From assembly GCA_025738555.1 (NCBI GenBank), contig JAOVFP010000004.1, positions 1,488,001 to 1,552,000 on the forward strand: 64,000 bases of DNA. The letters run 5' to 3'. This stretch comes from Cyathus striatus (lineage: Eukaryota > Basidiomycota > Agaricomycetes > Agaricales > Nidulariaceae). The notes beneath the pieces were generated by a model, which saw only the letters and a program-made list of their open reading frames with translations, searched no databases and was not told the DNA's origin. Position numbers and translations under genes: made by a program. Positions 11,718-20,992 of the stretch are shown here, piece after piece; within the stretch, counting starts at the first letter, position 1, and each line of letters opens with the position of its first letter.

Positions 11718-12274
11718 GGGATAAAGTAGGGAGGGGAAGAGGAACAACAAGGAGGGACAATGAGAAGGGACACAACAGAGACATGAGCAGATGGAAAGTG
11801 GGCAGGATCTGAGTGTCCAAATTGGGCGATTTTTTAAGTCCTAACGCCGATAATGGACAGCCTAATTAAATTTTTTTTTTTTTTTTTGGTGGATGGCTGC
11901 ACTGATTTCAGTGCTGGGAACATCTCTTGGCTAACAAGGTTAGATGAGATGACCCACCATAGGGGGGGAAATGCATTTATGCACACCACGACAGGTAGTG
12001 TGGGACTCATGCTCATTGGCACACTACCCACTAAAACCCCCCCTAGCGGTGATAAGGCCTTTATGTGCTGAGGGGGGTTCGAACTCACGCATTCAAGCTC
12101 GAACTAGAAGCATCCCTGTTGTGATCAGAGTCTGCTCCTGTGATGGTACCACTACTCCATCACGCCCCCAGCCTAATTAAATTTAATGAGTTGGACTGGT
12201 CAGTATATTGACATGATACAATCGTTCATATCATGTGAATGTAGTCTCACGATACCGACTGGCTTCTGGTCTAA
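11718..12274 (-). repeat. Right terminal inverted repeat, interrupted by a SINE
   Basis: Complement of the left TIR at 3189-3433. The match runs from 12274 down to about 12184, resumes below about 11870 and ends near 11718. The helicase N-terminus begins just inside it, mirroring the DUF6589 gene at the other end. Confidence 0.85.
11871..12169 (-). mobile_element. tRNA-derived SINE with poly(A) tail
   Basis: Read on the minus strand it starts GGGGGCGTGATGG at 12169. It carries an A-box-like TGGAGTAGTGG near 12150 and a B-box-like AGTTCGAACCC near 12075, and ends in about 17 As (the T-run at 11871-11887). It is flanked by a direct repeat AGCCTAATTAAAT (11859-11871 and 12170-12182). An internal RNA polymerase III promoter, poly(A) tail and long target duplication are the hallmarks of a SINE moved by a LINE machinery. 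It sits inside the right TIR of the 9.1-kb element and is therefore younger than that insertion. Confidence 0.85.
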
Positions 12275-12322
12275 GGGGATGTTGGCAGAGAGGGGGTGTT
12301 TATGGTGGAGAACGTGTGACAT
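12275..12322 (-). pseudogene. Severed first codons of lactamase copy 1
   Basis: Reads 'MSHVLHHKHPLSANIP' on the minus strand, the counterpart of 'MSRVLHHKRPLSANIP' that opens lactamase copy 2. It lies directly beyond the right end of the 9.1-kb element and shows where the disrupted gene's start codon was (12320-12322). Confidence 0.85.
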
Positions 12323-12344
12323 GGTGCCGAAATAGAAGGTCCAT

Positions 12345-12885
12345 AGAAGCTGCTTAGGTTAAAGTTTACCAAAGTCCTAGATGTGATGATCATCTTCATG
12401 AGTTGATGGTGATTGTCACTGCTGGCAGGCAACTTTTTTGCAGTTGGCAAAATCCATGTAAATTTGACATCAATAACATTACATATTGGGTACATATATG
12501 CCATCGCAAGATGTAGACAAAATGTAAGCAAAATCTATTACTATAAACGGAAATAATTTCCATATATAGGAAAACATTTTGCAAATGTTTTGCCTATGTT
12601 TTGCAAATGTTTTGCCTATGTTTTACAATTGTTTTGCCAATTGCAATATCTAACGTTATTGCTGTCGATTTTGCCGGCCAATGGCGATGGTAAAATAGTT
12701 GCTTGCCAGCTGTGTGTACGCATCGGTGAAATGATGTGGACGTTCAAATTATGAACGAGTTGTGAGTGAGGTCGTGGCATAGTTGGCGCCGACCGAAGAC
12801 GTCGAAAGAGAAAGAAGTTTTCAACATATGCCGTGTTTGCAATTTCAACATTGTTCCTTGTCATGTGTTCATGTGATATTTACTT
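12345..12885. repeat. Dispersed flanking repeat, copy 1 (with MITE inside)
   Basis: Begins 'tgcttaggttaaagtttac' and includes 'tatgaacgag' and 'gaccgaagacgtcgaaagag'. The same roughly 230-bp sequence occurs at 14992-15222, 17771-18640 (split by a MITE) and 20682-20912, so it brackets each CorA-like gene as direct repeats. Confidence 0.75.
12421..12710. mobile_element. Small MITE-like insertion (290 bp)
   Basis: Absent from the other three copies of the surrounding repeat. The ends are inverted, GCTGGCAGGCAACT on the left and its near-complement at 12697-12710. The interior has an 'ttttgcaaatgttttgcctatg' style tandem repeat around 12575-12640. I could not identify a convincing target duplication, so the family is undetermined. 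Confidence 0.6.
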
Positions 12886-13111
12886 GTTTTGGGAAGATCT
12901 CCGTTTGATCTTGAGTCGGAAACGAGACACTGACACCGACTTTTAATATTTTCGTTATGTCTGTACACAGGACCTATTAAACGTCAAACAGTCAACCGAT
13001 GAGAAGTCGAGACTATTAAATAATATCGCATTTAAAAGCTACAGTCTGTACTGCTAAAGTGCGCCATTCCCTCTTCTTCTGGTTTCATCCTCTCATTCAC
13101 ATCTCCCCGAA

Positions 13112-14855
13112 ATGCTCAATTTGAAGACGACACGTCCAGGAGTGACCCTTGAACTACAAGCTGCAAAAGGCTTCGAGGCACACTGTGCCGATTGTACAGA
13201 TGCTGACACGGTAGTAACCTCCATTGACATACTGGAAGTTGCTCGTGGGGACATACCTGGAGAAGGAATTCTTGACTGGAAAGAGAATCTTGGGCATTAT
13301 GGGACCGTCAACTACATAGAATACGTAACCTTCTGGTCTTAAAAATCATGCATGAATAAGCTACTTAATTCTAGAGTTAGGTCCGTAACAGGAACACCAA
13401 GCCATTGTTAACTGTCTTGTACGTATCCAATATTTCGAGTTCCTGCCGCTCCGCTAATGCAGTACTAATGTAACACATTGTATTGACGACCTAGTTTTTT
13501 GAAGTCTCGTAACCCTGAAACTATTAGGGATGGCGACCAAGGTTAGCTTTCTGGGCCGTGGCTATTCTCGCGCAGTTCTAACATAAATAGCAATCCACGT
13601 GGACCGCGAGACGATGATCCAATTACAAGATGCTTATGACTTATCGCCCACATTCGTAGATCGCGCTTCGTATAAATCCTATCAACCGATTCAACAACAT
13701 TTCTTCACTAAGCACCGTGAAGGTGTCCCAACAGAAATCGGTTAGTCCTTCTGATGGTAAATAGCATTATGTGTATCGCTGATTGCACATCTAAAACAGA
13801 AGGTGCATACTATCTTGACACGTACATACGCGGAATTTACCCCATGGTCCACTTTACATACGATATACATACTCACTCAGCGGTGTATTTTGTTGCACAT
13901 AGCTCAACTGGCATGATACAACAACTCAAGGGTCTTAGTTTTCTCCAACTTTCAACCCCTTTCATTATTGATTTAGTGATTGCCGAGAATGTTTGGACGG
14001 AAAAAATAACCGTTGACTATAACAGTACAAAATATAATCTCATGGAGATTGTAAGTGATTTCATTCCATTAGAATTATTGGTTAATTTTCTTGAAATCAG
14101 GAGGACAACCTTGATGAATTGCCTATAATACAAGATTCACGTATCAGAGAGATGCACAAATTCGCCCAGCATATAGCTACCTCTATGTCCAGATGTGATG
14201 AATTCTGCACCCACATTCCGTTACTTCTATCCTTCATTGAGGCTCTCAACCAGTCTAATGCTATTCCAAAAGAGACACTCCGATACCTCACAGACACTCT
14301 GAAAGCCAAAGAACGTGATGCAAGATACACACTTAACTGGATCCATAGTTACCAAAAAAGACTAGCAATCCACATTAATCTCGCACTCAATTTACGATCC
14401 CAGAGGGACAGTGAAACCAATACCAGAATTGCAAGAGATACTGCCAAAATTGCTCAGGATGCCCAGAGGGATAGTGCATCTATGATTACGTGCGTATCAT
14501 TAATTCTGATTTGACCAGTAACAGCGACTTAACGGAGCAAGTGCAGAATTGCTGCTGTAACGATGTTTTTCCTACCGGGAACATTCATTTGTGTTGGTTT
14601 TTCGGTGTTTAACAATCTTATAGACAACTAATGAATATGTTTCAGGCGATCTTCAGTATGGTATTCTTTGATGCGGGCGTTGATGCGGAGACTGGGAAGA
14701 ACACCTTCTTTGTTTCGCCAAACCTCTGGTACTTCTTTGCTATCACTATCCCCCTCACGATCGTGGTCTTTGTTGTGTGGGTTGTTTGGACTTGGCAGAG
14801 AAGGCGTGCAAAAGCCATGATACTGGAGGATATAGAAAGAAGGGAGTATCACTAG
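13112..14855 (+). CDS. CorA-like membrane protein, copy A
   Basis: Spliced gene of a fungal family with a CorA Mg2+-transporter-like C-terminus. Exon 1 starts at 'MLNLKTTRPGVTLELQAAK'. Middle exons near 13.64-13.74 and 13.81-14.05 kb encode 'LSFLQLSTPFIIDLVIAEN'. A canonical intron from about 14053 to 14100 (GTAAGT..CAG) joins to 'RDSETNTRIARDTAKIAQD' (helical, charged). The exon at 14535-14586 gives 'AAVTMFFLPGTFIC' (TM1). The last exon gives 'FSMVFFDAGVDAETG' then 'YFFAITIPLTIVVFVVWVVW' (TM2) and a basic tail. The GMN signature of true CorA channels is absent, as is usual in this fungal group, so ion transport is only suggested. Exons between 13330 and 13640 could not be resolved with certainty and the N-terminal half may be degenerate. 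Confidence 0.7.
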
Positions 14856-14991
14856 CAAGATCCATATTAAACTTGATTAGTTGCATGTACATAGTGTATA
14901 CTCTCATTCACCCTTCCCTCGTTCACCTTGTCCTCCCCTCCGTCCATTAACTTCTCTCCTAGTCCCATTCTCTATATCCCTTCTTAACGTG

Positions 14992-15222
14992 AGAGCCTGC
15001 TTAGGTTAAAGTTTACCAAAGTCCCATGCCGAGCTGGGCTATTGAGATGATCAGCCATACGCGTCTATGGCGATTGTAGGCTTCAAAGACATGATGTGGA
15101 CGCTCAAACTATGAACGAGACTTGTAGAGTCTTGAATGAGGTCATGACATCAGGAGCGCTGACCGAAGATGTCGATAGAGAGAGAAGCTTCCAAGTTCCA
15201 ACTCATGTGCTCATGTGATAAG
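14992..15222. repeat. Dispersed flanking repeat, copy 2
   Basis: Uninterrupted copy of the roughly 230-bp repeat, lying between the CorA-like gene A and the GH16 remnant. It is nearly identical to 20682-20912. Confidence 0.75.
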
Positions 15223-15308
15223 CCGGCCCTTACAGCTTGATTCTTATCTATGTAGCCGAAAATGCAAAAATAACATTGATTTCGGACAATAAACTAGAAC
15301 AAAAACCT

Positions 15309-16024
15309 TCAGTCATCATTTGCGAGATAGACATTTACCGACGCAAAATCAAAATATGCGTCAACGAATTCTTATGGGTAGTTTATTAACGAAGTCTGTT
15401 AAGCCAACTAAGAGTAAGTTCTGCACGTGAATTATATCCACATACCGACACATGTCGAAGGACACCCAGACGAGTCATATACATATCGATTACCTGCCCA
15501 GTCACCGCCTGTATAAATTTTAAGTGCTATGTAAAATGATGACTTTAATCATTCTTACAGAGGGTCAAGTTAATGATAATATTATTCGCACTGAAGTGGT
15601 CGTCAATACTGCAATCCGCAGTACTGGGGAAATCAGCTGCTGGAATGCCCTGAAACACTATGAATTCATTAAAACAGACCCAGAGATCTAAACTAACGTA
15701 CCCAGTAATCAGGATTCACAAACGTATACCCATACTGCACCTCGTCTGGGGCGGATGAATCATCGCGAGACCAAAACCAGACTCTTATCCCACTAGACTG
15801 TCTTCAATCGCGTACCTTTAAATTGATATACACTTTTAGACTTCATATATCAATCTAAATATAAAAACGGCGGACGAACCATCCCCCACCAACGGAATTA
15901 TACTCGTCGCCGAAGCTATCGGGGCATGAATAAAGGCGCACACCACATCCCGAGTTATCGTTCGCGTAAGCATAACAGTCTAGATAGGTCGGTGTTCTGT
16001 TCCACGATATGTAAAACACGGAAT
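15309..16024 (-). pseudogene. GH16 endoglucanase, copy A (5'-truncated)
   Basis: Nearly identical to the 3' half of the intact GH16 gene of unit B (20993-21712). It ends with the same reverse stop at 15309-15311 and includes the exons for the C-terminal part. At about 16024 the match stops in the middle of an upstream exon and the 3' flank of lactamase copy 2 begins, so signal peptide, catalytic residues and start are missing. The break marks the boundary between the two tandem units. Confidence 0.8.
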
Positions 16025-16181
16025 ATTCACGACATACTTATAAAAGAGGAGATAAACATAAATGTTTGGAGAATGGTATCATGTCCATGGGCATTCACAT
16101 TATCTGTATGACAAGTATATAAGTAATTGAGGTTCAAATATCGTAGTAGATTCATACTACTTACAATGGAGTAAAGAACCC

Positions 16182-17745
16182 TCAAAACAATCTCGTCTCT
16201 CCAACTTCACAAACACCCAGTACGCCCTCCTCAATCCCGTACTTCCTACACGCCTCCGCGAGCTTCGCAGGTGCATCAAACTGGTTCTCCCATGTCAACA
16301 AGTACGTCCTGCAATAGCATCAACACACATCCGAACGAACTTCCAAACAATATTTTACTTACCCCCAATGCATACCCAACCCCCTCCTCGCACGTACATC
16401 CAAAAAGATCTGCGCACTATCCTGCGGGGACGCGTGCATGCGGGACATGAACTGTCGAGGTTCATACGCTCTACACAACCCATCCATCAGCTTCAGTACA
16501 ATCATTCGACTAAAAGAAACATACCCAATAGGAACAAGCGCAATATCGACCCCACTAAACGTCTCCCCAATCTGCTTAAACGCAGGACACCTGGCAACTT
16601 TTTCATCGTCCTCTCCGTCCATAACACTGCGATATCCCGTATCCCCCGCGAAAAAGAGCTTCTTCGGTGTCGAACTCTCTGCTTCTGTGGAATCGGGTAG
16701 AATTTCTTCAAGGACCCATGTCCCCCATAAACTCTTGAACAAATCGAATGGTGTGCGGCCGGTATTGTGTTGTGCTGGTGTGAGCGTTAGCTCTACACTG
16801 CGTTTTCGTTTCCCCTCGCCTTCGCCTAGCTCAACTTCGAGCTGCTTGCTGTCCCACCAATCGAGCGTGTGGAAGTGGGTGGATGGTATATCGAGTGATG
16901 CGAAGTACTTTTCGTTTCCTATTGGTGCGAAGAAGTGTGCTTCTGGGTGATGTGTGTGTAGGGTTCGGATGGTGTTTGTTTCTAGGCTTCAATAAGGGTG
17001 AGTCGGGTGCAGGTTGAGATAGGGAAGGAGGAGGAACATACTGGTCGTAATGGTTATGCGATATCACGGCCGCGTCTATCGAGGGTATATCTTCTGGAAC
17101 ACACGCAGGTGCTGATCCACGACTAGTTCATTCTACACGCAAATAAGAGAGTATAACAACGTACGAGTGTACCTCTTAGGCCCAAACCACCCCACAGGCG
17201 AACACCGATGATTAAACACCGGATCGAACAACACTCTCATTCCTCTCCCCACCTCGGAACGCGAAGGAAACTCAACAAGAAAACACGCGTGGCTTATCCA
17301 CGTAGTTTGTATACCATCCCTTTTATCTTCCTCCAGAAACTCCTTCCCCCACGTCGGCTTGCGCACTTTGATATGCTCGCTTGCGAGGGAAGATGTTGGG
17401 GGAGACGGGAGGGTGGGGATTTTAGTTATCATCTACATATGTAGCGTTGAAGGATTAGCACGGGGATAAGGGGAAGAGGGAGAGACGTACACCAAGTTTC
17501 TCTGCGATGCTATGGTCTTTCCAGCTTGCCCATGGGTTATGGAATGATTTGCCTTTTGGGTCGTCCCAGTGCGACGGCTTCCCGGACGCGTCGAGGTCTT
17601 TGGGGCGTTTGGCGTCGATGTCGAGTACGCGGGCCATGGTTGTGAGGAGGCTTAGTGCTTTGGGGATGGGGTTGGTATATAAGAGGCCTTGTGGAGAGGG
17701 GATGTTGGCAGAGAGGGGGCGTTTATGGTGGAGAACGCGTGACAT
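16182..17745 (-). CDS. NAPE-PLD-like metallo-beta-lactamase, copy 2 (intact)
   Basis: Complete reverse gene, start 'MSRVLHHKRPLSANIP' at 17745 (a second Met, 'MARVLDID', at 17637 could also serve) and stop TGA at 16182-16184. Exons in order give 'WDDPKGKSFHNPWASWKD', 'WISHACFLVEF', 'DIPSIDAVVISHNHYDHLE' (metal-binding HxHxDH), 'FFAGDTGYRSVMDGED', 'ALVPIG', 'AYEPRQFMSRMHASPQDS' and 'GLGMHWGTYLLTWENQFD'. All the conserved blocks of fungal NAPE-PLD-like proteins are present, with GT-AG introns between them. Expected reaction: zinc-dependent hydrolysis of N-acyl-phosphatidylethanolamine to phosphatidic acid and an N-acylethanolamine, or of a related phosphodiester. The substrate is inferred from family only. 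Confidence 0.85.
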
Positions 17746-17770
17746 GGTACCGAAATAAAAGGTTCATAGA

Positions 17771-18640
17771 AGCTGCTTAGGTTAAAGTTTACCAAAGTCC
17801 CATACCTACAGTAGAACGCCTCCTAACCCATACCCCATAAAACCCATAACTCCTTATATCCCATGGCATTTGATGGCTCCCGAGTTGGGAGGCAGGGGAT
17901 TTTGGTAAAAACCCATAATTTAGCCATACCCCATACCCATACCCCTTCGTGAAAAAAAACCCATAGGTTTGGTTACTATATATGGTAGTCAAACGACCCT
18001 GTATGTAGTATACATAGGAAATTAACTACAATTTTGTGGATCACAGTAGCCATACTTGAATCATACTACAGTTTACACATCTATTATTCGTGAATTCACT
18101 TCCACAATATTCTAATAATTGATCAACCCTACATAGGTATTCAGGAAATAAAAGGTATGTTATAACACATGGCTTGCTGATATGGGTATGTGTCAATTTA
18201 CACTACTTACACTGACTTTGCTTTGGTTATTAACTACATTTATATACGGTATCATACAAAAATTGCAATGATTGTTGAATCTGTTATGTTGTTTGTCTGC
18301 CGAAATAAAATTCCCACGGGTGGTACGTTCCACCTATTCCATAGCTCCTAAAAAGCCATAGCCCAAGCTACCTCCCGAGGGGTATGGGTTATGAGGCGTT
18401 CTACTGTAGCTGAATTGTTGTGATGATCATCTACGCGTCGATGGCGATTGCAAGCATGCTGCATCGGTGACATGATGTAGACGCCCAAATTATGAACGAG
18501 GTTCGTAGAAGAGTCCCGAGTGAGGCCGCCACATAGGTAAGTAGCGCCGACCGAAGACGTCGAAAGAGAGAGAAGTTTTCAGCATATGCCGTGTTTGCAA
18601 TTTCAACATTTTCCTTGTCATGTGTTCATATGATACCTTA
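17771..18640. repeat. Dispersed flanking repeat, copy 3 (split by a MITE)
   Basis: Same roughly 230-bp repeat as at 12345, 14992 and 20682. The sequence between 17809 and 18406 is an inserted MITE. The rest lies directly upstream of both divergently oriented genes of unit B. Confidence 0.7.
17809..18406. mobile_element. Tc1/mariner-like MITE (598 bp), TA target duplication
   Basis: The ends are inverted repeats of about 28 bp starting CAGTAGAACGCCTC on each side with one mismatch within the first 28 positions. TA dinucleotides flank both ends (17807-17808 and 18407-18408). It has no coding capacity. It is missing from the three other copies of the surrounding repeat, which confirms the insertion boundaries. 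Confidence 0.88.
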
Positions 18641-18814
18641 CTTGTTTTGGGAAGATCCCCGTTTGATCTTGAGTCGGATACGAAATACTGACACCGACTT
18701 TTAAGTTTTTCGTCATGGCTGTACAAAGGACCTATTAAACAATATCACATTTAAAAGCTACATGCTGTAATGCTAAAGTGCGCCATTCCCTCTTCTTCTG
18801 GTTTCCTCCCCGAA

Positions 18815-20568
18815 ATGCTTAATTTGAAGACGACACGTCCAGGAGTGACCCTTGAACTACAAGCTGCAAAAGACTTCGAGGAACACTGTGTTGATTGTAC
18901 AGATGCTCACGCGGTAGAAACCTCCATTGACATACTGGAGGTTGCTCGTGGGGACATACCTGGACAGGGAACTACTCGCTGGAAAGAGAATCTTGGGCAT
19001 GATGAGATCATTAACTACATAGGAAACGTAACCTTCTGGTCTTAAAAATCATGCATGAATAAGCTACTTATAGCAAGAATACCAAGCCATTGTTAACTGT
19101 CTTGTACGTATCCAATATTTCGAGTCCCCGCCGCTCCGCTAATGCAGTACTAATGTAACACATTGTATTGACGACCTAGTTTTTTGAAGTCTCGTAACCC
19201 TGAAACTATTAAGGACGGCGACCATGGTTAGCTTTCTAGGCTGTGGCTATTCTCGCGCAGTTCTAATATAAATAGCAATCTACGTGAACCCCAAGACGAT
19301 GATCAAACTACAAGATGCTTATGACTTATCCCCCACATTCGTATATCACGCTTCGTGTAAACGCTATACGTTGATTCAACAACATTTCTACACTAAGCAT
19401 CGTGAAGCTGTGCCAACAGAAATCGGTTCGTCCTTATGAAACTGATGGTAAATAGCATTATGTGTATTGCTGATTGTATATCTAAAACAGAAGGCACATA
19501 CTATATTAACACATCCATAGGTGGGATGTTCCACATGGTCCACTTTACATACCATACACCTACCCACTCAGCGGTGTATTTGTTGCGCATTGTTCAATTG
19601 ACATGTTACAACAGCTCAAGGATCTTAGTTTTCTCCAACTCTCAACTCCATTCATTATTGATTTAGTGATTACCGAGAATTTTTGGACAAAAACAATAAG
19701 CCCTTATTATGACATTGTGGTGAATAGAATCTTTAATATTGTAAGTGATTTCATTCCATTGGAATTATTGCTTAACTTCGATGAAATCAGGAGAATGACC
19801 TTATAGAATTGCCTATGATAGAGGATTCACATATCAGAGAGATGCACTCGTTCGCCCGGCATATAGCTATTTTTACGTCCAGATGCGATGAATTCTGCAC
19901 CCACATTCTGTTACTTCTATCCTTCGTTGAGGTTCTCAACCAGTCTAATGCTATCCCAAAAGAGACACTTCGATACCTCACAGAGACTCTGCAAGCCAAA
20001 GAACGTGATGCAAGATACACACTCCATTGGTTCCAGAATTACCAAAAAAGACTTGAAATCCAGATTAATCTCGCATTCAATTTACGATTCCAGAGGGACA
20101 GCGAAACCAATGTCAGAATTGCAAGAGATACTGCCAAAATTGCTCAGGATGCCCAGAGGGATAGCGCGTCTATGATTACGTGCGTATGATAGTTCTGATT
20201 TGACTAGTAACCGCGACTTAATGGAGCAAGTGCAGAATTGCTGCTGTAACGATGTTTTTCCTACCGGGAACATTCATTTGTGTTAGTTTTTCGGTGTTTA
20301 ACAATCTTATAGCTATCTAATGAATATGTTTCAGGCGGTCTTCAGTATGGTATTCTTCGATGCGGGCGTTGATGCAGAGACTGGGAAGAACACCTTTTTT
20401 GTTTCGCCAAAACTCTGGTACTTCTTTGCTATCACTGTCCCCCTCACCATCCTGGTCTTTGTTGTGTGGGTTGGTTGGACCAGGCAGCGAAGGCGCGCAA
20501 AAGCCACGGCACCGAAGGATATAGAAAAAAGTGTCACTAGCTCGGAGAGCCATGTTAAACTTGATTAG
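18815..20568 (+). pseudogene. CorA-like membrane protein, copy B (frameshifted)
   Basis: Paralogue of 13112-14855 with the same exon plan: 'MLNLKTTRPGVTLELQAAK' first, then 'LSFLQLSTPFIIDLVITEN', 'RDSETNVRIARDTAKIAQD', 'MFFLPGTFIC' and 'FFAITVPLTILVFVVWVGW' last. Near 19578-19582 it has one T fewer than copy A ('gtatttgttgc' against 'gtattttgttgc'). This moves the reading frame in the middle exon and leads to early stops. The C-terminal exons are still open and well conserved, so the loss is recent or this is a sequence error. Confidence 0.65.
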
Positions 20569-20681
20569 TTGCATGTACATAGTGTATATTCTCATTCACC
20601 CTTCCCCTGTTCACCTTGTCCTCCCCTCCGTCCATTAACTTCCCTTATAGCCCCATTCTCCATATCCCTTTTCAACATGAA

Positions 20682-20912
20682 AGCTTGCTTAGGTTAAATT
20701 TTATCAAAGTCCCATAGCCAGCTGAGCTGTTGTGATGATCACCTACACGCGTCGATGGTGATTGTAGGCATCGGCGACATGATGTGGACGCTCAATTTAT
20801 GAACGAGACCTGTAGGAGAGTCTTGAGTGAGGTCATGACATAGGGAGCGCTGACTGAAGATGTCGATAGAGAGAGAGGTTTCCAACTCATGTGCTCATGT
20901 GATAAGCCGGCC
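20682..20912. repeat. Dispersed flanking repeat, copy 4
   Basis: Uninterrupted copy of the roughly 230-bp repeat between CorA-like copy B and the intact GH16 gene. Confidence 0.75.
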
Positions 20913-20992
20913 CTTACAGCTTGATTCTTATCTATGTAGCCGAAAATGCAAAAATAACATTGATTTCGGACAATAAACTAGAACAAAAACCT

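Larger units (their letters stand above)
3189..12274. mobile_element. 9.1-kb DNA transposon carrying convergent DUF6589 and RecQ-like helicase genes
   Basis: Both termini carry the same sequence in inverted orientation, beginning TTAGACCGGAAGCC on the left and, read in reverse, TTAGACCAGAAGCC on the right. The repeat runs about 245 bp (3189-3433 versus 11718-12274 once a SINE inside the right copy is removed). The element is flanked by a 7-9 bp target duplication and interrupts codons that are contiguous in the paralogous gene at 17.7 kb, so both ends are fixed by comparison with an empty site. It contains a forward DUF6589 gene and a reverse RecQ-like helicase whose 3' ends meet near 7.55 kb. 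No other recognisable transposase is present. Both genes are riddled with stops and nested insertions, so this copy is inactive. The long TIRs and 7-9 bp TSD recall MULE or KDZ elements, but neither transposase is visible. Confidence 0.85.
1826..16024. repeat. Tandem segmental duplication, unit A
   Basis: Unit A holds lactamase copy 1, CorA-like copy A and the GH16 remnant in the same order and orientations as unit B (16025-21712). About 9.1 kb of its length is the inserted transposon. Matching sequence includes introns and intergenic DNA, which shows a DNA-level tandem duplication and not retroposition. Confidence 0.8.

Noticed and set aside
13500..13620. CRISPR-like or other regular repeat array
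   Set aside because: I looked for spaced direct repeats throughout. None exists, and CRISPR is not expected in a fungal nuclear genome.
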